This document shows, piece after piece, positions 43,190 through 51,457 of a DNA stretch of 62,083 bases; position 1 is the stretch's first letter; every line of letters begins with the position of its first letter. Where the stretch lies: assembly GCA_001464625.1 (NCBI GenBank), contig LNFJ01000030.1, positions 1 through 62,083 on the forward strand, read 5' to 3'. The notes under the pieces are model-generated. The model did not search any database. It saw nothing but the letters and a program-made list of their open reading frames with translations, and was not told the origin of the DNA. The stretch comes from Bacteroidia bacterium Ga0077558. GTDB lineage: Bacteria > Bacteroidota > Bacteroidia > Chitinophagales > Chitinophagaceae. The position numbers and the translations under genes were made by a program.

Positions 43190-44272
43190 ATGAACAAGAA
43201 CAATTACGTAGCAATTATGGCCGGTGGAATTGGCAGCCGTTTCTGGCCCATGAGTCGTACCACTTACCCAAAACAATTTTTGGATATAATGAATACCGGT
43301 AAAACATTGCTCCAGTCAACCTATGAACGTTTCCTTTCTTTTATTCCCAATGAAAATATTTATATCGTTACTTCAGCAGAATATGTTTCTATTGTAAAAG
43401 AACAGTTACCTCAACTGCCTGTAGAAAATATTATAGGTGAGCCGGAAAGAAAAAATACAGCTGCCTGCATAGCTCTTGTATCTCTAAAGATTAAGAAAAT
43501 AAATTCTGCAGCAAATTTAGTGGTGGCACCAAGTGACCATATGATAGAGAACGTAGAAGCCTTTAAACAAAACTGTTTGGCAGGATTGGAGTATACAGTA
43601 AACAATAATGCATTTGTTACATTGGGTATTAAACCCACTTATGCCAACACAGGATATGGTTATATCCAATTTGAAAAAGAAAATGCCAAAGAGGGAATAC
43701 ATACTGTAAAAAGATTTACTGAAAAACCAAACAAGGAGACAGCCATCAAGTTTTTTAAGGATGGCGGTTATTTATGGAACTCCGGCATATTTATCTGGAA
43801 AGCAAAAGATATTGTAAACGCTTTTAGATTTTATATGCCGGATATGTTCGACATTTTTGCCTGTGGATTGATTGATTTAAACACTGAAAATGAAGCCGCA
43901 GCAATCAAACATATTTATAATCACTGTGAATCCATTTCTATCGACTATGCTATTTTGGAAAAAGCGAAGAATGTTCATGTGGTTCCTGCAACCTTCGACT
44001 GGAGTGATTTAGGAACATGGAACAGTGCCTGGGAAAATTTTGATAAAGACAGTGCACAGAATGCCATAGCGGGCGATAATACCTTAATGGTGGATGCCAA
44101 TGGCTGTATGGTTCATTCAACCGATAAAAAATTAGTACTGATTGGTGGTGTAGACGATTTGATTGTTGTGAATACACCGGACGCCTTACTCATCTGCAAA
44201 AAAGAAAATGAACAACAGATAAAAGAATACCTGTTAAAAGTTAAAGAAAAGAAAGGCGAACTGTATCTTTAA
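43190..44272 (+). CDS. manC: Mannose-1-phosphate guanylyltransferase (second copy)
   Basis: A 360-residue paralogue of the 8283-9365 gene, of exactly the same length. It carries GGIGSRFWPMSR, YPKQF, FTEKPNKE, LWNSGIFIWK and FDWSDLGTWNS. The two proteins share most motifs and both lack the cupin half. This copy supplies GDP-mannose within the regulated operon, while the other is likely housekeeping. It follows the GT2 by 29 bases. Confidence 0.93.
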   Translation: MNKNNYVAIMAGGIGSRFWPMSRTTYPKQFLDIMNTGKTLLQSTYERFLSFIPNENIYIVTSAEYVSIVKEQLPQLPVENIIGEPERKNTAACIALVSLKIKKINSAANLVVAPSDHMIENVEAFKQNCLAGLEYTVNNNAFVTLGIKPTYANTGYGYIQFEKENAKEGIHTVKRFTEKPNKETAIKFFKDGGYLWNSGIFIWKAKDIVNAFRFYMPDMFDIFACGLIDLNTENEAAAIKHIYNHCESISIDYAILEKAKNVHVVPATFDWSDLGTWNSAWENFDKDSAQNAIAGDNTLMVDANGCMVHSTDKKLVLIGGVDDLIVVNTPDALLICKKENEQQIKEYLLKVKEKKGELYL

Positions 44273-44292
44273 GAAAACAGGGCAAAAGAACA

Positions 44293-47200
44293 ATGAAAAA
44301 GCAAGGCTATCATTTATGGGATGAATATAATGGCAAGAAACTTTTGCTGATAGCTTTAGCACTGGCTTTAGTAACTCACGGTGTCATTATCTTTTTCACC
44401 TTGCCCAAAACCTATGATGCTTTTGTTCATATTTTTTTTGCCGACCACTATTCCCGCTTCTGGTTTGAACCATGGGAATACAGATGGTACACCGGTTTTC
44501 TTACTACAAGCTATCCTCCTTTAGTGCACCAGGCTATTGCACTCATCAGTAAAGTATTTCCATTAAAAGTAGCCTTTAGTATTTATGCAATTTTTATTTT
44601 AGAGATACTCATTATTGGTGTATACCGTTTTTCAAAATTGTTCTTTGATAAAACAACAGCTGGTGTTGCAGCAATATTGACGGTCTTACTTTCTTCGATA
44701 GTAGAAACATTACATGTGTATGGGCAAATGCCAACTCTTACAGGGCTGGCATTTTTGTTAAATGCTTTACCGTTTTTATACCAGTTTATCGTAAAACGAA
44801 AATTCATTTACCTGGTAATGGCACTGGCTTTTTTATCTGTCGTAATCAGCTCTCATCATGTTACAGCAATCTTCGGAATGGTATTCTTTATTGCACCAAC
44901 GGTGTTCATGGCATTAGTGGATGGTTTGCCAAAAGAAAGCTCCCCAAAAAATATTTTTCGATTTGCAGTTACTGTTGTGAAAGCAGGATTTAAGAAATAC
45001 AAAGAGATCATTTTGTTTGGCGGATTGATGATTGTACTTGCGGTTGGACTGATTTTTCCTTATTGGTACTGGAGTAAAACAGATCCTATCACACAGGTCT
45101 CCATTCCACATGGTTCAAGAGATAATTTTTTTGAACATCCATCTTCTGGTTTAATTTTTTTCATCATTCCGCTTACACTCATCTTTGCATTACTTCCTGC
45201 AATAAGTTATACCATCACTAAACAAAGAAGATTTATTGGTTGGGCAGTTGCCTTTTTCCTTTGTTTATTATTTGGAAGTGGTGGAACAACTCCTATACCA
45301 AAGATGATGCTTGGCAGTAATGCCTTTAATATTCTGACTCTGGACCGTTTTGGTTTCTGGGCTTCTATCATCGCCATTCCTTTTATGGCAAAATTTATTT
45401 ATTCTTTTATTTCCGGGCCTGTTAAAGATTTCTGGTATAAAAATTTTAGTACACAAACTCATTTTATTTTATCGGGAGTAACAGGATTTAGTTATTTACT
45501 TTTCATCATTTTTATTTTTCATCTCGGTACGTTTCGTCCGCTACAGCCAAAAGAAATTGAGATACAACCCATGCTCAATTTTTTAAACCGTGATGATCAT
45601 ATGCGCTGGCGGTATCTTACACTTGGCTTTGGTGACCAGATGGCTTGGCTGAGTGCTAATTCATTAGCTGCAACCGTAGATGGAAACTATCATAGTGCAA
45701 GAAGATTACCTGAGTTAACTACAAGACCTGTTGAAAGATTGGAAAATGCAAAGTTTAGTGGTGATGAAGGTTTGGCTTCTTTAAATGATTTCTTATCCAA
45801 TTCAGAAAAGTATAGTTTAAAATATGTTTTCAGCAACGACCGCTACTATGACCCGTTGCTTTATTACAATGGCTGGAGCAGAACGATAAGATTAGAAAAT
45901 GGCATCCTGGTTTGGGAGAAGGGAAATATCTCCACGATAAAACCTGTGCAACCCAAAGAAGTTTCTCCGGTACTAAAAAAAGCTTGGGGCTTTTTCCCGA
46001 TAAGCAGTTTATGTGTTGCTTTCTTACTCACACTTTTTTATCTGAAAAGATATAAGGAGAAAGATTACTTCGATATTGTTCCTGAAACTAATCATTATTA
46101 TCCGTTGAGGGTTATCTATTCATCTTCCTTATTGCCCGTTCTTTTCTTTTCAGGATTTATGTTAAAACAGGTATATGAATTATTACTGGTGAAAGAACAG
46201 AAAGACCCAAAGAAGGCGGTATTAAACTATTACAATCATCTCGACTTCCAACGATTTGAAAATGCTTTTCATTTTTTTAAACCATCTCCAACTTACCCGC
46301 TTGACCAGTATTTGCTGGAGAAATCAGTAAATGATGGAGGATTATTGCCTTCTTATGCAAAGTTGGATAGCATTGCAGTAAAAGAATTGTATCGTAAAAA
46401 CGATTCGGCGCAACTATCTGTATACACACGATGGCGAACATCATTGGGGCATCGGGAAAAAACTGATACAATGAAACTGGTAAAGCAGGATAAAAAATGG
46501 TATATCCTTCCATCGCAGTTTATACCGGAGATACCGGATGAACAAATGAGAAGTTATACCTACACTTTATTTAAGAAGCAGGGAAAAAGACTTATCAGCA
46601 GTTTTCCAACAGTAAAAGATGACAGGGTAAAAAAACCATTTGCTGCTTTTAAACAAGTCAACTTTATTCGTAATGGCGAACATAATTTTATTACCGGTGA
46701 AATTCTGAATGCAGATAATATACCGGTAAACATTGCTTTAAAAGTTACGGTTCGTTTTCAAAACGACAGTACAAAAGATTATTATCCTGGCACGGCTATT
46801 CAGTATAATCTTTCACCAAAGGCTGGTAGTTTTTTCCAGGTGGAACTGGATAGCAGTAAAATACTCGATGCATTAAAAATAAAATCTATAGAACTGTATA
46901 CCGAAACAGATGTAAGTGAAAGAGGTTATATACATGGTGGTACACCAGGTTACTCCGTAAACGTATTAGAAAATAATAATGTACTGATAAATACAAAAGT
47001 CTACAATGAGCTTACCACTGAAATTAATATCCCCGGTATTTTGATTGCTGAAAAAGATTCAGCAGGAAATATTTTACAATCACAATTGTATTTACACAAT
47101 ACAGCAGTAAGAAGCGGATTGAACATAAATTTCCAAACAGTATTTAAAAAAATAGAGGGCAAAGCACAATTGGTAAAACAATTTCCCATTAGCTTATTCA

Positions 47201-47316
47201 TAAACGGGCAACCAAGAAATGCTTTGCCTGTACAAAAAGATGAAATAGCAAATGCCAATAAAGGAATCGTGTTATTGCCGCATTGTTTTATGAGCCAGGA
47301 AATTTACCTGCAATGA
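44293..47316 (+). CDS. Large polytopic membrane protein, GT-C / PTPS-related type
   Basis: A 1007-residue protein. The N-terminal 430 residues hold about ten transmembrane helices. An early outer loop reads IFFADHYSRFWFEPWEYRWY, followed by TSYPPLVHQ, resembling GT-C enzymes and the '6-pyruvoyl-tetrahydropterin synthase-related' membrane family. Two further helices occur around residues 560-640 (FFPISSLCVAFLLTLFY; YSSSLLPVLFFSGFML). The last 350 residues look periplasmic and beta-rich. It is probably a polymerase or glycosyltransferase of the exported polysaccharide, but the exact role is unknown. Confidence 0.75.
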   Translation: MKKQGYHLWDEYNGKKLLLIALALALVTHGVIIFFTLPKTYDAFVHIFFADHYSRFWFEPWEYRWYTGFLTTSYPPLVHQAIALISKVFPLKVAFSIYAIFILEILIIGVYRFSKLFFDKTTAGVAAILTVLLSSIVETLHVYGQMPTLTGLAFLLNALPFLYQFIVKRKFIYLVMALAFLSVVISSHHVTAIFGMVFFIAPTVFMALVDGLPKESSPKNIFRFAVTVVKAGFKKYKEIILFGGLMIVLAVGLIFPYWYWSKTDPITQVSIPHGSRDNFFEHPSSGLIFFIIPLTLIFALLPAISYTITKQRRFIGWAVAFFLCLLFGSGGTTPIPKMMLGSNAFNILTLDRFGFWASIIAIPFMAKFIYSFISGPVKDFWYKNFSTQTHFILSGVTGFSYLLFIIFIFHLGTFRPLQPKEIEIQPMLNFLNRDDHMRWRYLTLGFGDQMAWLSANSLAATVDGNYHSARRLPELTTRPVERLENAKFSGDEGLASLNDFLSNSEKYSLKYVFSNDRYYDPLLYYNGWSRTIRLENGILVWEKGNISTIKPVQPKEVSPVLKKAWGFFPISSLCVAFLLTLFYLKRYKEKDYFDIVPETNHYYPLRVIYSSSLLPVLFFSGFMLKQVYELLLVKEQKDPKKAVLNYYNHLDFQRFENAFHFFKPSPTYPLDQYLLEKSVNDGGLLPSYAKLDSIAVKELYRKNDSAQLSVYTRWRTSLGHREKTDTMKLVKQDKKWYILPSQFIPEIPDEQMRSYTYTLFKKQGKRLISSFPTVKDDRVKKPFAAFKQVNFIRNGEHNFITGEILNADNIPVNIALKVTVRFQNDSTKDYYPGTAIQYNLSPKAGSFFQVELDSSKILDALKIKSIELYTETDVSERGYIHGGTPGYSVNVLENNNVLINTKVYNELTTEINIPGILIAEKDSAGNILQSQLYLHNTAVRSGLNINFQTVFKKIEGKAQLVKQFPISLFINGQPRNALPVQKDEIANANKGIVLLPHCFMSQEIYLQ

Positions 47317-48140
47317 AAAACCTATTTATACATATCATCCTTTTGATTTCAATCTCAGCCTGCAAAAACAAAGCAATAGAAAAACCGGTGTGGGTAAACA
47401 AAACGGATATTCTTTCCATTCCAATTGAGTCATTAGTATTTATAGCGGACGAGGAAAACTGGGAAGCAACATTACTCAGCTTTACGCAACCTGTTCCATT
47501 GACAGTAAGATTTACAAATGATGGTTTTGTTCTGTCGTCACAAAACAAATATGGAATAACAGAAGGAATGGCACAACTCATTCTCAGCAATGGTTCTCAG
47601 CATTTTTATTACGACTTGAATTTGCATAACAAGTCTTTTGGTTCTATTTCTGAAAAAGACTACCGTTCACCCAAGACAGTAAACCCTGATTCAAGTTTAG
47701 CGCAACACCGCTTGCTGCATACTATTGATGAATGGAGAAATATTTTAAATGCACCGCAGCAACTCCAGCCATTTTATGAAGACATTATTCAACTCAATCC
47801 CATTGCAGGTACTTACCGTGCACAAAAAGACAAAGCTTTGTCCTCTTTTTATGTTCAACCCGGCTCAGCAACTTCCATTGAAGTAAATTCAGTTTATAAC
47901 AAAGACGAGAATGTTTTTGTGGTTACGACGGGGCCTTTAAAAGACAAACATAATAATACCGTAGCAAACGGGACAGTGGTAGCTTTTATTTATAGTGATG
48001 ATGAACAAACATACCGAATGGAAGCTGCACTGCTCAATGGCTTTGCAAGTGTAAAAATTCCCGCAGAAAAAAATAGACAATACAGCTTAACAGCAAAAGT
48101 GAATGAAACAGTTTCCAAGCAAGTACAATTGAGTCCGTAA
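47313..48140 (+). CDS. Predicted lipoprotein of the polysaccharide operon
   Basis: A 275-residue protein whose ATG (47313) overlaps the upstream TGA by four bases. The N-terminus MKNLFIHIILLISISACKNK ends in a lipobox (SISAC), so it should be a lipoprotein. The rest is beta-rich, with an Ig-like C-terminal part (VVAFIYSDDEQTYRMEAALL; FASVKIPAEKNRQYSLTAKV). No family is recognised. Translational coupling to the giant membrane protein suggests the two act together. Confidence 0.75.
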   Translation: MKNLFIHIILLISISACKNKAIEKPVWVNKTDILSIPIESLVFIADEENWEATLLSFTQPVPLTVRFTNDGFVLSSQNKYGITEGMAQLILSNGSQHFYYDLNLHNKSFGSISEKDYRSPKTVNPDSSLAQHRLLHTIDEWRNILNAPQQLQPFYEDIIQLNPIAGTYRAQKDKALSSFYVQPGSATSIEVNSVYNKDENVFVVTTGPLKDKHNNTVANGTVVAFIYSDDEQTYRMEAALLNGFASVKIPAEKNRQYSLTAKVNETVSKQVQLSP

Positions 48141-48692
48141 ATGATGCGTATACTTTTCATATTACTCATAGTAATTGTTACGGCATTCTTTTTTTTGCAG
48201 GGAAGGCTGAATGAACGCAATGGAGAAAAGCCCGTCTTTCTCCGCAATGATGAACTTGCAGAAGCACATCTAACAAAAATCAATGCCACTGTTCACTCCA
48301 TGTATAAACCGGATTCCATACAACTGGAGACTTTCAAAAAAGATTACAGTAATCTCTGGGCACACCTCAATCATTTATATGAAACCAATGATGTGGAAGC
48401 CGGGAAAGAATATTATTCAGAAGAGTGGTTTAAACAAATCAACCATCATTATAATGGACCTGTGCAAACAAAAATTAAGAGAAGTGACGAACAACACGAA
48501 CTGCATATTGAAAACTGGGCATGGGATGGTTTAGCTTGTACTGTTTCTGATAGCAATGTCATTTTCCATTATCAGTACTCCGATAAATCCAGTAAAACCA
48601 CCAAAGCCAATCTTAAACTGGTGCTGCTTTTCCAGGGCGACCATTGGCGTATTGATGCACTCCGGTTAATTAGTGAAACTCCTCTAAAATAA
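48141..48692 (+). CDS. Membrane-anchored hypothetical protein
   Basis: A 183-residue protein with one N-terminal helix (MMRILFILLIVIVTAFFFLQG) and a soluble domain of about 150 residues, ending FQGDHWRIDALRLI, a pattern seen in small NTF2-like or DUF-type envelope domains. The ATG follows the preceding TAA directly, so the genes are coupled. The function is unknown; context places it in polysaccharide assembly. Confidence 0.68.
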   Translation: MMRILFILLIVIVTAFFFLQGRLNERNGEKPVFLRNDELAEAHLTKINATVHSMYKPDSIQLETFKKDYSNLWAHLNHLYETNDVEAGKEYYSEEWFKQINHHYNGPVQTKIKRSDEQHELHIENWAWDGLACTVSDSNVIFHYQYSDKSSKTTKANLKLVLLFQGDHWRIDALRLISETPLK

Positions 48693-48801
48693 GTCTTGTT
48701 TCTAATCCATTTGGCGGAACAATTCCCATATTTTCCATATTTCGGAAAATTAGTCATTGGTATATAATTTTTATGCTTTGATTTTCAGTGCTTTATTCTA
48801 C

Positions 48802-48817
48802 TGGCAGAATTATTGGA
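48802..48817 (+). promoter_or_regulatory. Sigma-54-like promoter of the GT4 gene
   Basis: CTGGCAG-AATTA-TTGG: the -24 TGGCA is intact and the -12 TTG is followed by G instead of C; spacing is canonical. The GT4 ATG (48846) is about 30 bases downstream. It resembles the box at 42240 and lies in the only sizeable gap (about 150 bases) inside the operon. Confidence 0.42.
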
Positions 48818-48845
48818 TATTGGCATGTGCAAAAAAACTAAGCAA

Positions 48846-50072
48846 ATGAAAATAGCATTCGTTTCTCCCTATCCGCCAAGCCAGGTTACACTAAATGAAT
48901 ATGGGTACCATCTTATCCGCAGTTTTGCTGGCAAGGCCGAAGTAGAAAAGATTTATGTACTCACCAATCATTTAGAAGATAATAGTGAATACAGCCGTTA
49001 TGCAATGGATGGAATTGAAATTATTCCCTGCTGGAAATTTGATGGACTTTTTAGTTTCTGGCAAATAAGCAAGCAGTTAAAAGAACTGAAACCTGATTTA
49101 GTTATCATGAATCTTCAGTTCATGACTTTTGGTGAAGGAAAAGTACCGGCTGCGTTGGGATTACTTACACCATGGGTATGTAAACTACTCAGTATTCCTT
49201 CTATAGTTATTCTTCACAATATCACTGAAACGGTTAAGCTGGATACAATCGGCATGGCAGGCAGCAAGTGGAAAGAAAAATTGTTTTTATGGATAGGTAA
49301 GCAGTTAACAAAATTTATTTTGAAAGCGGACCTCGTTGGACTCACTATTTCGCAATATGTAGATATTATCCGTGAAAAATACAATGCAAAAAATGTGATA
49401 CTCCTGCCACACGGAAATTTTGAATTACCTGAACGTAGTTATTTACCGGAAGTAATTGAAGAAATAGACCTGATGGCTTTTGGAAAATTTGGTACCTATA
49501 AAAAAGTGGAAGTATTGCTGGATGCAGTGAAAATACTGGAACAAAAATATCCGCAGCAAAAATTCAAGGCCACCATTGCAGGTACGGATAACCCGAATGT
49601 AAAAGGATACCTGGATACAGTAAAAGAAAAATACAGTGATATGAAAAATGTAGTATTCACCGGATATGTACCCGAAGAAAATGTGGAAAGCATTTTTAAG
49701 GCATCTACGTTTGTGATTTTTCCTTATACAACAACAACCGGCAGCTCAGGTATATTACATCAGGCTGGTAGCTATGCCAGGGCTTGCATACTTCCCAAAA
49801 TTGATGATTTGGAAAGAGTAGTGGAAGAAGAAGGTTATGGCGGTGCATATTTTGAAACCGACAATGCACAAAGCCTTGCTGCTGCAGTAGCCCATTTGAT
49901 AGAACATCCTGAAGAGAGAAAGAAATACGAGGATATGAATTATGCTGCTGCAAAAGGATTACCCATGAATGAACTGGCACAATGGTATCTCTCTCATGCC
50001 AAAAAAATCATAAAACAAAACAATAAAACTTTACAAAGCCATGCTCAAAAATTTTATCCAACAGTTGCTTAA
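48846..50072 (+). CDS. Family 4 glycosyltransferase
   Basis: GT-B glycosyltransferase of 408 residues. The start MKIAFVSPYPPSQVTLNEYG (48846) matches the family; the frame is open from 48813. Later features are LLPHGNFELPE, the C-terminal donor-site region MAFGKFGTYKKVEVLLDAVK, FTGYVPEENVESIFKAS and VIFPYTTTTGSSGILHQAGS. It likely adds a sugar to the lipid-linked precursor. Its 3' end overlaps the GtrA gene by 32 bases. Confidence 0.88.
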   Translation: MKIAFVSPYPPSQVTLNEYGYHLIRSFAGKAEVEKIYVLTNHLEDNSEYSRYAMDGIEIIPCWKFDGLFSFWQISKQLKELKPDLVIMNLQFMTFGEGKVPAALGLLTPWVCKLLSIPSIVILHNITETVKLDTIGMAGSKWKEKLFLWIGKQLTKFILKADLVGLTISQYVDIIREKYNAKNVILLPHGNFELPERSYLPEVIEEIDLMAFGKFGTYKKVEVLLDAVKILEQKYPQQKFKATIAGTDNPNVKGYLDTVKEKYSDMKNVVFTGYVPEENVESIFKASTFVIFPYTTTTGSSGILHQAGSYARACILPKIDDLERVVEEEGYGGAYFETDNAQSLAAAVAHLIEHPEERKKYEDMNYAAAKGLPMNELAQWYLSHAKKIIKQNNKTLQSHAQKFYPTVA

Positions 50073-50511
50073 GTTTTTTTACCCACTGGTAAAAAAGCTG
50101 ATTCCCTACCAGGTGTATGCTTATCTCGCTGTGGGGGCTGCTAATACATTACTCAATATTGGTTTGTTCGTTGTATTGTACCTGGCTTTTAAAAATTCAA
50201 TGCTGGTTGTAGAAGCAGCTACTATACTTTCATTTATTGTTACCGTTTTTACAGGTTTTTGGCTTAGTAAAAACTTTGCATTTAATGATGTTGTTAATGA
50301 TAAAAAAGAAACACAAAAGCAGTTTGGAAAATATTTTTTGGTTTCACTGCAGGGGCAGTTCAGCGATTACCTGATTACGAAAGGATTGATAATAATTTTG
50401 CTGATGCAACCCACCTTCGCTTATCTGCTTTCAACGTTGATTATACTCATCCTTAATTATTTTCTGCAGAAATACTTTACGTTTCGGAACAAGAAAGTAA
50501 AAATATACTAG
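50041..50511 (+). CDS. GtrA-family membrane protein
   Basis: A 156-residue protein with four hydrophobic helices: YLAVGAANTLLNIGLFVVLY, AATILSFIVTVFTGFWLSK, a third near YLITKGLIIILLM and a fourth at LLSTLIILILNYFLQKYFTF. F-x-FR near the end (KYFTFRNKK) is typical of GtrA. GtrA proteins are thought to flip polyprenyl-phosphate sugars, fitting the GT2 at the operon head. It overlaps the GT4 gene by 32 bases and ends the operon. Confidence 0.88.
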   Translation: MLKNFIQQLLKFFYPLVKKLIPYQVYAYLAVGAANTLLNIGLFVVLYLAFKNSMLVVEAATILSFIVTVFTGFWLSKNFAFNDVVNDKKETQKQFGKYFLVSLQGQFSDYLITKGLIIILLMQPTFAYLLSTLIILILNYFLQKYFTFRNKKVKIY

Positions 50512-50728
50512 GTTATATGAGTTAAGGTTCAGATACAGACAACAGGTACCTGTGGCTTTTTTGAAGACAGCCTTGGAGAATATACTAAACCAAGTCTTGT
50601 ATAAAATTAAACCAACACAACTATACAATTGTAACGCTGTTCTAGAAGTGGCGAGTGATCGGGTTGCAAAGTCATGGGTGCTTGTATATGTGTAGCATGA
50701 TTCTTCAGGTCGACATAAAACGGATCAA
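50512..50728. other. Intergenic stretch after GtrA
   Basis: No gene is supported. The plus strand stays open from about 50512 to the TAG at 50694 without a start codon (reads ...VAFLKTALENILNQVLYKI...), which may be chance or a coding relic. No clear terminator for the operon is visible. Confidence 0.3.
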
Positions 50729-50952
50729 GGCTTGGCAATGCAGCGGTATTTAAAATCTTCAGCCCGAAAAAGAAACTAAATTGGTAAAGAAAAGTTCATT
50801 TTTTAATCTATTGCTCGGTGTTATTCTTCGGCTAGAGTTTAAGGTTATTAGCGAAAAAAATTAAAGGATGGAGAACTAAGGCTAAATATAAATAACTGTT
50901 GGGAGAATAATAAGAGGCTTTAAACTACTTTACATAGGAGCCGCTGTTAGCG
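50729..50952. repeat. Cassette-type palindromic repeat, third copy
   Basis: Bases 50729-50860 align without gaps to 20299-20430 (98 of 132 identical by hand count), including CTTGGC-ATG, TCAGCC, GTTCATT, TCTATTGCT, TTATTC-TCGGCT and AGCGAA. The far boundary CCGCTGTTAGCG (50941-50952) corresponds to the boundary at 20471-20484. It lies 3' of a minus-strand gene, as do the other copies. Confidence 0.75.
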
Positions 50953-50990
50953 ATTAGTGTAATTATTAGTTTGTACATCTTGTTTTGGGT

Positions 50991-51350
50991 TCAATGACCT
51001 CTAAAATTATGCAGCATGGTAGACAAGTTTTCATTGTCTTTAATGAACTCTAGCAAGTAATTTTCAGTAATATTATTTTGCTTATAATATCTGTTTATGA
51101 TTTTCTGTGATTTGAAACTATGAATTATTTTTTTTCTTTTATTGGTTCTAACAATTCACCAGTAGTTTTATCAATTAGCTCATACCAATTGTAATTTAAA
51201 TTATCGATTGGCAAAATATTTTCAATAATAAATTGATTATTGGAATTGAAAACGCATATAACAGACCCCAATAATTCTCTATATTGTTTAGTAGGTAATG
51301 CTTGGCGACTATATTTTTCCTACATGTTTAACTCTTTTTTTATCGCACAT
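50991..51350 (-). pseudogene. Frameshifted small gene next to the repeat
   Basis: Minus-strand coding relic read in three frames. It starts at ATG (51350) as MCDKKRVKHVGK. A five-A run (51314-51318) shifts it to YSRQALPTKQYRELLG, then NWYELIDKTTGELLEPIKEK. An eight-A run (51128-51135) shifts it again to IIHSFKSQKIINRYYKQNN, ending MLHNFRGH before TGA (50991-50993). Allowing both indels gives about 120 residues without recognisable domain. Both breaks are in homopolymers, so true decay and sequencing error are both possible. Confidence 0.6.
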
Positions 51351-51457
51351 TTTCAATTTCGTATTCTACTGCATGATGACTAACTCATAAATACACGAAA
51401 CTGCTGTATCAAAATTAGCTTACAGATTGGAAGGAAGGGTTCATCAACTCGCAGTAA

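Noticed and set aside
50512..50696. Open plus-strand frame after GtrA
   Set aside because: No start codon and no recognisable motif; kept only as a remark in the intergenic entry.
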